Shown: in pieces, positions 45,080 through 54,303 of the stretch
Position numbering within the stretch: the stretch's first letter is position 1
How the letters are laid out: every line of letters starts with the position of its first letter
DNA from: an uncultured Clostridia bacterium
GTDB taxonomy: Bacteria; Bacillota; Clostridia; Christensenellales; CAG-138
DNA length: 64,000 bases
Assembly: GCA_934633985.1 (NCBI GenBank)
Contig: CAKTYU010000007.1
Location: forward strand, 1-64,000
Direction of reading: 5' to 3'
Notes under the pieces: generated by a model
The model's database searches: none
The model's input: the letters and a program-made list of their open reading frames with translations, nothing else
Told to the model about the DNA's origin: nothing
Translations under genes and position numbers: made by a program

Positions 45080-45865
45080 TTAACTGTGGCGAAGATGGGT
45101 AACTATCCTGTCGGTTATGTTCGCTATAAATTCCTTATTGGTGGGCCTGCCGTTTGACTGGCTTACGGTGTTGCCGAAGTATCTGTGCTGGGCTTCTATA
45201 TTGCCGTGGCTCCACGCCGCTTCTATGGCTGTCCTTATGTTGCGCTCCACCCTTTTAGGCGTGGTCATAAAGCATTCCGCTACGTATTGATATACATCCT
45301 GGGACAGGTTTATCTGGTAAAGGCTGTTTTCCACGCAGTAAAGTATGGACTTGCGAAGCTGGGCATATCCGACGAGGTTTACGGGTATGCCTATCGCCCT
45401 GAAGAGGTTGTTCGTCATGTTCTCCGCAATTTTTGCATGCTCGCTTTTCCGCTGCTCCTCCCTAAGGAGCCTGCCCGCCTCGTCATCCATGGTAAGGTCC
45501 AATATCCTGCGGTAAACCATGGCGGGAGGGTTGCTGCTGTGTATTATAAACGCCGCGCCCAGCGCCTGATAAATTATCAGCAGGTTATCGCACAGCGTGG
45601 GCGTTATAACCACCACCTTGGTGTCCTTTGTTTCGGGGCAGTTGCGTATGGTGCTGAGCATCTCTATGCCGTCGCTTCCCGGCATGGCCGCATTGAGCAG
45701 CACGAGCTCCGGCTTGTTTTCTTTTATATTGTCAACGACAAGCCCTGGGTCATGCACCGGCGGCAGCACATCAAAATGTCCCGAATCCTGCAGCAGCCCT
45801 ATCAGCTCGGTGCAGTAATCGGTGCGATCTTTTACCACAAGTATTTTTGTACTGTTCATTTCCAT
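45080..45865 (-). CDS. spo0A: Spo0A with degenerate receiver domain
   Basis: The 261-aa protein keeps the sigA/sigF-type DNA-binding domain of Spo0A almost intact (GIPVNLVGYAQLRKSI, RVERNIRTAIEAAWSHGNIE, GRPTNKEFIANITDRI). The receiver is broken: compared with Bacillus Spo0A, Asp10 is Lys12, the phospho-acceptor Asp56 is Asn58 (LLNAAMPGSDG) and the conserved Lys is Ser110 (GAAFIIHSSNP). The Thr (VITPT) and one acidic residue remain. It therefore probably cannot be phosphorylated normally and may be constitutive or controlled otherwise. The neighbours spoIVB and spoIIM are the standard ones, so this is the chromosomal Spo0A. Confidence 0.93.
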   Translation of the reverse strand: MEMNSTKILVVKDRTDYCTELIGLLQDSGHFDVLPPVHDPGLVVDNIKENKPELVLLNAAMPGSDGIEMLSTIRNCPETKDTKVVVITPTLCDNLLIIYQALGAAFIIHSSNPPAMVYRRILDLTMDDEAGRLLREEQRKSEHAKIAENMTNNLFRAIGIPVNLVGYAQLRKSILYCVENSLYQINLSQDVYQYVAECFMTTPKRVERNIRTAIEAAWSHGNIEAQHRYFGNTVSQSNGRPTNKEFIANITDRIVTHLRHS

Positions 45866-45970
45866 ACAGCGAAACTTCCTGCAAAAAAATAGGCCTTAAA
45901 ATATGTGCAACTACAATATAGCACATTACGGCCGCCTTTTAAACACCAAACCGCATTTATTTCTCTTTTA

Positions 45971-47209
45971 TTACGGCAGCTTGCCGCAGACGCTGTTCAT
46001 CCACCATGCATATATACAGTAGCCGCACTTCGCGTCGTTTATAAATACGTGGGTGACCGCGCCTATCAGCTTACCGTCCTGCATTACGGGGCTGCCGCTC
46101 ATGCCCTGGACAATGCCTCCAGTCTTTTCGATAAGCTCCCGATCCGTTATCCTTATCACCATGCCCTTGCCGCTCATCTCCTTTTGGGAATACAGCTTGA
46201 TTATCTCGCACTCGTAGGCACATACTCCCCTGTCGTCCACGGTGGAGAGTATCTCTGCCCTTCCGGTATGCACCTCGTCAGGGTATGCAAGCCTTGCGCC
46301 GTTTGGGTATATCGGGTTGACGGGTATTTCCTCCATCTCGCCGTAAAGGCCGTATTCGCAGTTTAGCTCTATGCTGCCTAACCGCCTGCTCGCCGCCGAA
46401 AACGAGCCTATCACCTCGCCGGGTATACCGTTGCTGCCTGCCGATACGCCTATTATGCTGGATTCCACTATGCTGCCGCTGCCCACGTCTATTATGGAGC
46501 CGGTATCTATATCCGTTATGGGGTGTCCCAGCGCCCCGTATCTGCGGGACGACAAATTGCAAAAGGAAAGAGTACCTATGCCCGATGTGCTGTCCCGCAC
46601 CCACATACCCGCCTGATATGCGCCGTTTTGCGTATTTTTAACGGGGACAAGGGCAAGGGTCAGCAGCCGCCCTCCCCGGCGGACGGTCACCGTCAGCTCA
46701 CCGCCCTTGGAGCAAAGCTCGCTCAGGTGCAGCGAATCCCGCACTGTCTCGCCGTCTACCGCGGTTATGACGTCCCCGGCCCTTATGCCGGCAGACGCCG
46801 CCGGGCATATATACTCAGCCTCGGATACGCTGCCTAAGCCCACCACCAGCGCCCCGTCCGTATATATGGATACGCCTATGGGCATGCCTCCCGGCATCAC
46901 GGTTATTTCCTGCCGCCTGCCGTACTCCACTGTCTTTATGGGTATGACGCCAAAAAGGCGTATGCTGGCGCTGCCGCCCTTGCCGCGTAGGGTCTCTGAA
47001 AGGTTTTCCGAGGCATACGCCTCCCCGTCCCCCATGCTAAGGCTCAGCGGCCCCTTAAGGCTTTGGCATATATATTCAAGCTGCTCGTCGGATACGTTGT
47101 CGGGAAGGCCCCGCACATAGCTCATCTGCTCCCCCGAATTGAAGCAGAGCAGCGTCACGCAGAGCGCCAGCCCTGCGCATTTCGCAAGATTTTGCCAGAA
47201 TTTTTTCAT
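45971..47209 (-). CDS. spoIVB: SpoIVB serine peptidase
   Basis: The 412-aa protein has a signal helix (AKCAGLALCVTLLCF), a PDZ domain (AGIRAGDVITAVDGETVRDS) and an S55 peptidase domain with His near 229 (GALGHPITD) and Ser near 371 (GMSGSPVMQDGK). It is made in the forespore and cleaves SpoIVFA to activate sigma-K processing. Order recN-spoIVB-spo0A is conserved. A terminator ends only about 20 nt upstream of its start, so its promoter must overlap that hairpin or lie in recN. Confidence 0.95.
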   Translation of the reverse strand: MKKFWQNLAKCAGLALCVTLLCFNSGEQMSYVRGLPDNVSDEQLEYICQSLKGPLSLSMGDGEAYASENLSETLRGKGGSASIRLFGVIPIKTVEYGRRQEITVMPGGMPIGVSIYTDGALVVGLGSVSEAEYICPAASAGIRAGDVITAVDGETVRDSLHLSELCSKGGELTVTVRRGGRLLTLALVPVKNTQNGAYQAGMWVRDSTSGIGTLSFCNLSSRRYGALGHPITDIDTGSIIDVGSGSIVESSIIGVSAGSNGIPGEVIGSFSAASRRLGSIELNCEYGLYGEMEEIPVNPIYPNGARLAYPDEVHTGRAEILSTVDDRGVCAYECEIIKLYSQKEMSGKGMVIRITDRELIEKTGGIVQGMSGSPVMQDGKLIGAVTHVFINDAKCGYCIYAWWMNSVCGKLP

Positions 47210-47223
47210 ACATTCACCGCCCC

Positions 47224-47262
47224 TAAAAAATAAACACCGCGAAGCCGCCTCGCAGTGTTTAT
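47224..47262 (-). terminator. Terminator after recN
   Basis: Stem ATAAACAC (47230-47237) with GTGTTTAT (47255-47262), an inner GCGA/TCGC pair and a 7-nt loop. The minus strand continues with six T. It lies between recN (stop 47287) and spoIVB (start 47209). Confidence 0.8.
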
Positions 47263-47286
47263 GATTTGTAATGGCGATGTATTTTA

Positions 47287-48978
47287 TTATTTATTTTTGC
47301 GGCGCCTTTGCTTGATCTCCTCGGAGCGGGTTATAAGCTCGCGTGCGTGCTCATAGGCCAGCCTTGAATCCTCCATGCCGCTCATCATGCGGGCGATGTA
47401 CTCGTACCGCTCCTCCATTTCCAGCCGCTTTAGGCTCGTCCGCGCGGTATTTCCGTCGTCCTGCTTCTGAACCATGAAATGTACGTCCGCAAGGGCCGCT
47501 ATCTGTGGCAGGTGCGTAACGCAAAGCACCTGATGGCTGTCCGCTATGCTCACCATCTTTTCCCCCACCACCGCGGCTATGTGGCCGCTTATGCCCGTGT
47601 CTATCTCGTCGAATATCAGCGTGGGTATGGAGTCCGCATTGGCGGCAATGGCCTTAAAGGCCAGCATTATGCGCGACATTTCGCCGCCGGACGCCACCTT
47701 TTCAAGGGGCTTCAGGTCCTCGCCCGGGTTTGCGGAAAGCATGAACTCCACCCTGTCCATGCCGTTTGGCCCCGGCTCCGCAAGCGGGTCGAGCTTTACC
47801 TCGAACCGCGCCTTCTCCATGCCGAGATCCTTAAGGTGGTTCAGCAGCTCCGCTTGCAGCCTTTTTGCCTCTGCGCGGCGCATCTCCGTAAGCGCGGCCG
47901 CTTCCTCCATGTACAGCTTTTCCCTATCCTCAAGCTGCTTTTGCAGCCTTTCCCGCTTCTCCTGCGCGCCCTCGAGCTGCTCGAGGCGGTGGGACGCCCG
48001 CCGGCCAAAGGCTATGACGTCCTCTACCTCCGGGCCGTATTTCTTTTTAAGGCCGGAATAGACCTCGAGCCGCTGCTCTATCTGATCTATCCTGCCCGGC
48101 TCAAAGTCGAAGGAGTCACGCATGTCCCTTAGCGTATAGCCTATATCCTCGATGGTATAATACGCCTCGTTCAGCCGCCGTGACAGCTCGCCATACTCCG
48201 CCGATATGCCGGATATATCCTTCATGGCGGATACGGCCCTGCTGAGTATGCCGGTCGCCCCCTCGTCGCCGGAGACAGCCTCGGAGCTCTCCTGAAGCGA
48301 GGTCATTATGCGCTCCGCGTTTATAAGCACCGCCCGTTCCTCCGCGAGCTTACGCTCCTCATCGGAGGTGAGCCGCGCCTGCTCTATCTCGTTTATCTGG
48401 TATCTTAATATATCTGCCTCACGGGCGCGCTCATCCTCTGAGCCAAAGCCGCCCAATATCTCTGAGCGTATCGCCCTGCACTCTGAATAAAGCCCGGCCA
48501 CCCTTTCGCGCTGCGCCTTAGCCCTTTCCCCTGCGAAGGAATCCAGAAATTTTATATGGCGGGACTGCATGAGCAGCGACTGATGCTCATGCTGCCCGTG
48601 AACGTCCACCAGCATATCCGTTATCTGCTTCAACGTAGCAAGGTTTACGAGGGTGCCGTTTATGCGGCACACGTTCTTGCCCGAGGCCGACAGCGCGCGG
48701 GATATTATCAGCCCGTCGTCCTCAAGCTCATTCTGACGCAGCGCCGCCTTTACGGCCTCCTCGCCCTCTATGTCGAACTCCGCCTCTACAGAGGCCTTTT
48801 CCGCCCCCGTGGTTATGAGCTCCCTGCTCGCCCTCTCTCCCAGCGCCAGATTTACGGCGTCGATAATGATGGATTTACCGGCGCCGGTCTCGCCGGTAAG
48901 CACGTTGAGCCCGTTTTCAAACTCCATATCCAGCCGCTCTATAAGGGCGACGTTTTTTATAGAAAGCCTTTTTAACAT
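47287..48978 (-). CDS. recN: DNA repair protein RecN
   Basis: The 563-aa SMC-like ATPase has Walker A TGETGAGKS near residue 30, a coiled-coil hairpin (about 150-350), the signature VASGGEMSRIMLAFKA and Walker B LIFDEIDTGISG, then HDR-like CVTHLPQIAALAD. It acts in double-strand-break repair. It follows argR by 17 nt, as in Bacillus. Confidence 0.97.
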   Translation of the reverse strand: MLKRLSIKNVALIERLDMEFENGLNVLTGETGAGKSIIIDAVNLALGERASRELITTGAEKASVEAEFDIEGEEAVKAALRQNELEDDGLIISRALSASGKNVCRINGTLVNLATLKQITDMLVDVHGQHEHQSLLMQSRHIKFLDSFAGERAKAQRERVAGLYSECRAIRSEILGGFGSEDERAREADILRYQINEIEQARLTSDEERKLAEERAVLINAERIMTSLQESSEAVSGDEGATGILSRAVSAMKDISGISAEYGELSRRLNEAYYTIEDIGYTLRDMRDSFDFEPGRIDQIEQRLEVYSGLKKKYGPEVEDVIAFGRRASHRLEQLEGAQEKRERLQKQLEDREKLYMEEAAALTEMRRAEAKRLQAELLNHLKDLGMEKARFEVKLDPLAEPGPNGMDRVEFMLSANPGEDLKPLEKVASGGEMSRIMLAFKAIAANADSIPTLIFDEIDTGISGHIAAVVGEKMVSIADSHQVLCVTHLPQIAALADVHFMVQKQDDGNTARTSLKRLEMEERYEYIARMMSGMEDSRLAYEHARELITRSEEIKQRRRKNK

Positions 48979-48995
48979 TGACCTCTCCGCCGCGA

Positions 48996-49448
48996 TCAGG
49001 CCTTTAGCATATCCTGAAAGCGCTTTATAAGCTCAGGAGTTACTACCGGATCCTTCACGGCAACAAAAATAGTATTATCTCCGGCCATGGTGCCCACTAT
49101 GTCGTCAAGGCGCATGGAATCTATCGCCTCTGCGGCTGCGGGGGCCGTGCCGGTAATCGTCTTTATGACTATGAGATTGCCCGCCTCGGCCATGGATACC
49201 ACCGAATGGGCAAATATGCTTATGAACCTGTCCTTTAGCCCCGCCTCCGCCTTGTCCACCGTGGCGTATTTATAGGAGCCGCTTTCGGACAATACCTTTA
49301 TAAGCCTCAGGTCCTTTATATCGCGGGATACCGTTGCCTGCGTGACCTTTACCCCCCTATCCCTGAGCATCGAGGCAAGCTCATCCTGCGTATTGATATC
49401 GTACCGGTCAATAAGCTCCAGTATCATGGAATGCCGTGCAGATTTCAT
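48996..49448 (-). CDS. argR: Arginine repressor ArgR
   Basis: The 150-aa protein has an N-terminal winged helix (RHSMILELIDRYDINTQDEL, VTQATVSRDIKDLRLIKV) and a C-terminal arginine-binding, hexamer-forming domain with GTMAGDNTIFVAV. It represses arginine synthesis and activates catabolism. A 16-bp palindrome upstream may be its own operator. Gene order nadK-argR-recN is conserved. Confidence 0.96.
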   Translation of the reverse strand: MKSARHSMILELIDRYDINTQDELASMLRDRGVKVTQATVSRDIKDLRLIKVLSESGSYKYATVDKAEAGLKDRFISIFAHSVVSMAEAGNLIVIKTITGTAPAAAEAIDSMRLDDIVGTMAGDNTIFVAVKDPVVTPELIKRFQDMLKA

Positions 49449-49521
49449 TGCTTCACTCCTCCGTAAGCTGTATATTTCTCTTGTATATATCGTATATTCG
49501 CAATCGTCCGCTTTGCGAAAA

Positions 49522-49537
49522 ATAAATACGTATTTAT
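49522..49537. promoter_or_regulatory. Candidate ARG box upstream of argR
   Basis: ATAAATACGTATTTAT is a perfect 16-bp palindrome between the nadK stop and the argR start, 73 nt before the argR ATG. It resembles the imperfect palindromes bound by ArgR/AhrC, suggesting autoregulation. It differs at the central positions from the TGAAT-type consensus. Confidence 0.4.
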
Positions 49538-50358
49538 CAGGAAAGCTTGTTCCGTATGAGTGAATAAAGATTCCTATCCCCGAATCTTATAAAGCTTACG
49601 CTGCGCCGGCTCCTGCATATCCTTACCCTGTCCCCCGGCAGCACGCGCTCCGTGGATACGCCGTCCAGCCCCATAAAGCCCTCCTGCTTTATGGAAAGCT
49701 CTATAACGGAATCCCCCGGCGCTATTATTGGCCTGAAGGCCAGGGTATGGGGGCATATCGGGTTGATTATCACCACATCGGTATTAGGGGCGATTACCGG
49801 GCCGCCCGCCGAGATGGAATAACCCGTGGAGCCCGTGGGCGTAGCCACTATGAGGCCGTCGCAGGAGACGGTTCCCGCGTCTATGCCGTTCACGCTTACG
49901 GTGATGGAAACCACTCCGGAGAACTTTTTTCTGTATAAGACCGCCTCGTTTAGGCAGTCCTTGGCGGCGCGCCCGTTCACGCTGCATGAGAGCATCATGC
50001 ATTTATCCGTGCGGTACCTGTCGCCTTCGATAGCGTCCAGCGCGCCGGATATGCTCGAAACGTCTATCTCGCTCAGGAAACCTATGCGGCCAAAGTTTAT
50101 ACCGAGTATGGGTATTTCATGCTCGGCGGCGTATACCGCCGCGTGCAGTATCGTGCCGTCCCCGCCTATGGCTATCATTAGTCCGGGGGTCTGCTCCTGT
50201 ATGGTATTGTAGCCGCCAAATTCCTTCATGTTGGCGAAGGATTTATCGATAAGGAACTCTATATCGCGGCTTTTTGCCGCGGCGTATACAGAGCTTACCG
50301 CAGCCAGTGCGCCTTCATTATTTGGGTTTGCAAATATACCAATGCTCCGGATCTGCAT
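49537..50358 (-). CDS. nadK: NAD kinase
   Basis: The 273-aa protein has the GGDGTILHA nucleotide motif near 65, LNEAVLYRK near 140 and the GSTGYSISAGGP motif near 175, which shape the NAD site. It makes NADP from NAD and ATP. The 184-bp AT-rich gap upstream, before tlyA, holds no gene and only short AT palindromes. Confidence 0.96.
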   Translation of the reverse strand: MQIRSIGIFANPNNEGALAAVSSVYAAAKSRDIEFLIDKSFANMKEFGGYNTIQEQTPGLMIAIGGDGTILHAAVYAAEHEIPILGINFGRIGFLSEIDVSSISGALDAIEGDRYRTDKCMMLSCSVNGRAAKDCLNEAVLYRKKFSGVVSITVSVNGIDAGTVSCDGLIVATPTGSTGYSISAGGPVIAPNTDVVIINPICPHTLAFRPIIAPGDSVIELSIKQEGFMGLDGVSTERVLPGDRVRICRSRRSVSFIRFGDRNLYSLIRNKLS

Positions 50359-50542
50359 TTAACTTAAAAACTCCTCTGTAAGCTGAAAAGTGCTTTTTAT
50401 AAACCGCAAGGGTAGGCATACGGACTTTTTATAACAAAATAACGGGCTCGTCTGCAAAAAAATCATTTTAACGTATATTCATTGTATGCATATCATCGTC
50501 ATATTTCAAGCATAAATATTATTTTTTTGAAAAAAATATGCA

Positions 50543-51349
50543 TCAATCCAGCTCGCCGTGCGCCATATCCACAATATGCGGTATATCGGCAAGCAGCTCT
50601 GAGCCCTCCGCTGCGCCGCCTTTTTCCAGCAGCAGCAGGAACTCTATATTTCCCTTTGGCCCGGTTATGGGCGAATAGTCTATATCGAGTATGGAAAACC
50701 CGGCGTCCAATGCGAAGCGCGCCGTGTCCTCCACCACTTGACGGTGGGTGTCCTTGTCCCTCACCACGCCGTTTTTGCCGACGCGGCCCCGGCCCGCCTC
50801 AAACTGCGGCTTTACGAGTATTACCGCCCGCGCCCCTTCCCGCAGGCTCTTGTATATGCCGGGCAGTATCAGTTTGACCGATATAAAGGAAACGTCCATC
50901 GAGGCAAAATCGGGGGCCTCGGCAAACCAGTCCGGCTCCATATTTCGAGCATTTGTGCGCTCCATCACCACCACCCGTGGATCGTTTCTCAGCCTCCAGT
51001 CAAGCTGGCCGTAGCCCACGTCTATGGCGTATACCTTTTTTGCGCCGTTTTGCAGCATACAGTCTGTAAAGCCGCCGGTAGAGGCTCCCACGTCCAGGGC
51101 CGCCATACCGGTAAAATCGAGGCCGTATTTCTTAACCGCCTTATCCAGCTTCAACCCGCCCCGGCTGACAAAGGGTATCGCCTGCTCCCTTACGGTGAGC
51201 GCTGCGTCCTCGGGCACAGCCGTCCCCGGTTTGTCTATCCGCAGGGTATCCATAAACACCTCGCCCGCCATTATAAGCGTGCGCGCCTTTTCCCTGCTGG
51301 GCGCAAGCCCCAGCTCCACGAGCCTTACATCTGCCCTTACTCCGCTCAT
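50543..51349 (-). CDS. tlyA: TlyA-family 16S/23S rRNA 2'-O-methyltransferase
   Basis: Start at ATG 51349, overlapping the dxs stop; the longer open frame is a shadow of dxs. The 268-aa protein has an N-terminal S4 domain (VRLVELGLAPSREKARTLIM) and an FtsJ-type Rossmann domain (DVGASTGGFTDCMLQNGA). TlyA-type enzymes methylate rRNA; haemolysin activity is an old misreading. It is in the dxs-tlyA operon typical of Firmicutes. Confidence 0.95.
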   Translation of the reverse strand: MSGVRADVRLVELGLAPSREKARTLIMAGEVFMDTLRIDKPGTAVPEDAALTVREQAIPFVSRGGLKLDKAVKKYGLDFTGMAALDVGASTGGFTDCMLQNGAKKVYAIDVGYGQLDWRLRNDPRVVVMERTNARNMEPDWFAEAPDFASMDVSFISVKLILPGIYKSLREGARAVILVKPQFEAGRGRVGKNGVVRDKDTHRQVVEDTARFALDAGFSILDIDYSPITGPKGNIEFLLLLEKGGAAEGSELLADIPHIVDMAHGELD

Positions 51350-53184
51350 TTTACTCCCTCCATAGCCATAAGCACCCGCACCCTGATGGCCGCCTCGTCC
51401 ATGCCGCACAGCCTTGTCTGCTCCTCGCAGGCACCCTGGCCCACCGGCTTTTCGCCTACTCCCATGCACTCCACCCTTACGCCCGTAAGCCGCTGGGCTA
51501 TCCTGCTGCCCATGCCGCCCTTGGCGATGCCGTCCTCTATCGTTATAACGTAAGAGCACTTCTCTTTTATCGCATCCAGCATGTCCTCGTCCATGGGGCG
51601 TATGAACCTTGCGTTCACCAAGCCCGCATCGAGGCTTTCCACCGCCATTTCCGCTATCTCCACCATGCGTCCGGTGGCTATCACCGTGACCTTGGCTATG
51701 GGCTTAAGCTCTACCCATTTGCCGTGCTCCACCGCCGGATATTCTTTATGGGGCAGGGCGCACTTGCCATACCTTACCGCGGCGGGCGCGCTTCCCTCCA
51801 CCGCCATTTTGAGCATTTCCTCAAGCTCGCCCTTAGAGGCCGGTGAGTATATCTCCACATAGGGCATGGTGAGAAAGTAGGCGATATCGTACACGCCCTG
51901 ATGGGTTTCGCCGTCCGCCCCCACGAGGCCCGCCCTGTCTACCGCAAAAACCACATGCAGCCTTTGCAGCGCTACGTCGTGGAGCATTTGGTCGTAAGCC
52001 CGCTGCAAAAACGACGAGTATATCGCTACCACGGGCTTCATGCCGCCCATAGCAAGCCCCGCTGCCATTGTCACCGCGTGCTGCTCGGCTATGCCCACAT
52101 CGAAGAACCTTTTCGGGAAGGCCTCCCTGAAGGGCTCCATGCCGGTGCCCTCGCTCATTGCGGCGGTTATGACCGCAAGCTCCTTCTCATGCCCGCCCAG
52201 GCGGCACAGCGTCTCCCCGGCGATGGCGGAATTGCCCTTTTCGGACGAACTCAGGCTCCTGCCGGTATCGGGATCGAATTTCCCTATGCCGTGGAACCTG
52301 CTGGGCTCCATTTCCGCCGGGGCGTAGCCCTTTCCCTTTACTGTCAGAACGTGCAGCAGCACGGGATTGGGCACCTTTTTCGCAAGGTTCAGCGCCTCCG
52401 TAAGGCCCTGTATGTCGTGACCCGATACCGGGCCAAGATAAGTAAAGCCCAGCTCCTCAAACAGCACGTTTGGGAGCAATAGGTACTTGATCCTTGACTT
52501 TACCTTTGACAGCCAGGCGTGTATGCGCGGCCCGGCCTTTGCCATCCTATCCAGCATGTGTACCATGCCTTTCTTAAAGGCGAGATAGCCGCTGCTGACG
52601 CGCATGCTGTCAAGATGCCTCGGCAGCGCGCCCACGTTTCTGGATATGGACATATTGTTGTCGTTGAGTATGACGATAAGCGGCAGCTCGCTCTGCCCCG
52701 CGTCGTTGAGCGCCTCGAAGGCCATGCCGCCGGTAAGCGCCCCATCGCCTATTACCGCCGCCACGCGCCCCGTGGTACCCTTTATACGCATGGCGCGCAG
52801 CATGCCCAGCGCCGCCGAAATGGAGGTGCTGGAGTGGCCGGTATTGAAGGTGTCGAATTGGCTCTCCTCCGTCTTGGGGAAGCCCGACAGTCCGTTCATC
52901 TGCCTCAGTGCAGGAAATTCAGCCGCACGGCCGGTCAATATTTTGTTGACATAGGTTTGATGCCCTACGTCGAATATTATCTTGTCTTTAGGCGTATCAA
53001 AGGCGCGCTGAAGTGCTATGGTAAGCTCCACCACGCCGAGATTGGAGGCGAGATGCCCGCCGGTCTTGGATACCGACCGCACCAGAAACTCCCTTATCTC
53101 CGCGGCAAGGTCATCGAGCTCATTCTCCGGAATGCGCCTGAAATCCTCTATGCTTTTGATGCCGTCAATGTAGCTGGTTTTCAT
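51346..53184 (-). CDS. dxs: 1-deoxy-D-xylulose-5-phosphate synthase
   Basis: The 612-aa thiamine-diphosphate enzyme has HLASNLGVVELTIALQ near the N-terminus, the ThDP motif GDGALTGGMAFEALNDAG near 145 and the catalytic-region DRAGLVGADGETHQG near 420. It condenses pyruvate and glyceraldehyde-3-phosphate in the first step of the MEP isoprenoid pathway. ispA follows upstream in the same operon. Confidence 0.97.
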   Translation of the reverse strand: MKTSYIDGIKSIEDFRRIPENELDDLAAEIREFLVRSVSKTGGHLASNLGVVELTIALQRAFDTPKDKIIFDVGHQTYVNKILTGRAAEFPALRQMNGLSGFPKTEESQFDTFNTGHSSTSISAALGMLRAMRIKGTTGRVAAVIGDGALTGGMAFEALNDAGQSELPLIVILNDNNMSISRNVGALPRHLDSMRVSSGYLAFKKGMVHMLDRMAKAGPRIHAWLSKVKSRIKYLLLPNVLFEELGFTYLGPVSGHDIQGLTEALNLAKKVPNPVLLHVLTVKGKGYAPAEMEPSRFHGIGKFDPDTGRSLSSSEKGNSAIAGETLCRLGGHEKELAVITAAMSEGTGMEPFREAFPKRFFDVGIAEQHAVTMAAGLAMGGMKPVVAIYSSFLQRAYDQMLHDVALQRLHVVFAVDRAGLVGADGETHQGVYDIAYFLTMPYVEIYSPASKGELEEMLKMAVEGSAPAAVRYGKCALPHKEYPAVEHGKWVELKPIAKVTVIATGRMVEIAEMAVESLDAGLVNARFIRPMDEDMLDAIKEKCSYVITIEDGIAKGGMGSRIAQRLTGVRVECMGVGEKPVGQGACEEQTRLCGMDEAAIRVRVLMAMEGVK

Positions 53185-53211
53185 TATATCCCGTAAATAT
53201 CCCGCATTCCG

Positions 53212-54096
53212 TCAGCTTTTTCGGCTTAACGTAGCGTTTGTAAGCTCCCGCAGAAGCCATGCCTTTTCTCCGAATATCTCCAGCGCAGCCAATGCGTTTT
53301 CGGCTGTCTGTCCGGCGATTTTTTTCGCTTCCTCAAGACCCATGAGGGATACGTATGTGAGCTTTCCCTCCTGAGCGTCCTTGCCCAGCGTCTTGCCCAT
53401 GCCTTCAAAGCTCCCCTCCACATCCAGTATGTCGTCCGTCATCTGGAACAGGTCGCCGTAAGCATAGCCGAAATCGCTCAGCGCCTTCATTTGCTCATCG
53501 TTTGCGCCCGCTATGCAGCCGCCCGCAAGCAGCGATGCGCGTATCATCGCGCCGGTCTTGTTGGCGTGTATAAAGCGCAGCGTATCCACATCCCACACGC
53601 CGGACTTTTCGCAGGACAGGTCCGCCCACTGGCCCGCCACCATGCCCCGCACGCCCGCGCCCTCGGATACCGCCTGCGCAGCTTTTATTTCTCTCTGGCA
53701 GGGGTTCTCCGCTATGGCGGCGAGCATGGCGTCAAACGCCAGCGAAAGCAGCCCGTCCCCCGCCAGCACCGCGTTCGCCTCGCCGAACACCTTATGGTTG
53801 GAGGGCATGCCGCGCCTGTAATCGTCGTCGTCCATGCACGGCAGGTCGTCATGTATGAGGGAATAGGTATGTATCATCTCGAGGGCGCAGGCAAAGGGCA
53901 GCGCCCGCAGCATGTCGCCGCCCAGCATCTCGCAAACGTACAGCGTAATCGCGGGACGGAGTCTCTTGCCGCCCGCCTCAAGGCTGTATCGCATGGCGCT
54001 TTTAAGGCCCTTCGGCGCACCGCAGCCATCTACTATCGCAAACAGCTTTTCCTCCACTATGCCCTTATAGCGGGCCAGCTCATGCTCATAGGACAT
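53212..54096 (-). CDS. ispA: Polyprenyl (farnesyl/geranylgeranyl) diphosphate synthase
   Basis: The 294-aa protein has the first Asp-rich motif DDLPCMDDDDYRRG near 85 and the second DDILD near 220, separated by GQWADLSCE. It elongates allylic diphosphates; the short residues before the first motif suit farnesyl or geranylgeranyl length. It lies in the xseA-xseB-ispA-dxs operon. Confidence 0.95.
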   Translation of the reverse strand: MSYEHELARYKGIVEEKLFAIVDGCGAPKGLKSAMRYSLEAGGKRLRPAITLYVCEMLGGDMLRALPFACALEMIHTYSLIHDDLPCMDDDDYRRGMPSNHKVFGEANAVLAGDGLLSLAFDAMLAAIAENPCQREIKAAQAVSEGAGVRGMVAGQWADLSCEKSGVWDVDTLRFIHANKTGAMIRASLLAGGCIAGANDEQMKALSDFGYAYGDLFQMTDDILDVEGSFEGMGKTLGKDAQEGKLTYVSLMGLEEAKKIAGQTAENALAALEIFGEKAWLLRELTNATLSRKS

Positions 54097-54099
54097 ACA

Positions 54100-54303
54100 T
54101 CAACCCTCCGAAAGCGAGCTGTCTACCTTTTCCAGCCGCCCCTCATACTTATCGAGCAGGCCGAGGCAATACCTGGAAAGCTCCGCGCCCTCCTCATACA
54201 GCCTTACCATTTCCTCTATCGGCAGATTGCCGTCCGAGAGTTTTTCCACTATGCCGTCCAGCTTTTCCTTTGCCTGCTCGAATGTCATTTCCTTCTTTGC
54301 CAT
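54100..54303 (-). CDS. xseB: Exodeoxyribonuclease VII small subunit
   Basis: The 67-aa protein is the usual helical XseB (MTFEQAKEKLDGIVEKLSDG, LPIEEMVRLYEEGAEL). It overlaps the xseA 3' end by 19 nt and binds the large subunit. Confidence 0.94.
   Translation of the reverse strand: MAKKEMTFEQAKEKLDGIVEKLSDGNLPIEEMVRLYEEGAELSRYCLGLLDKYEGRLEKVDSSLSEG

Noticed and set aside
50359..50542. AT-rich gap between nadK and tlyA as a possible origin or operator cluster
   Set aside because: Only loose ATGCATA/TATGCAT similarities and A/T runs; no regular repeat or DnaA-box pattern.
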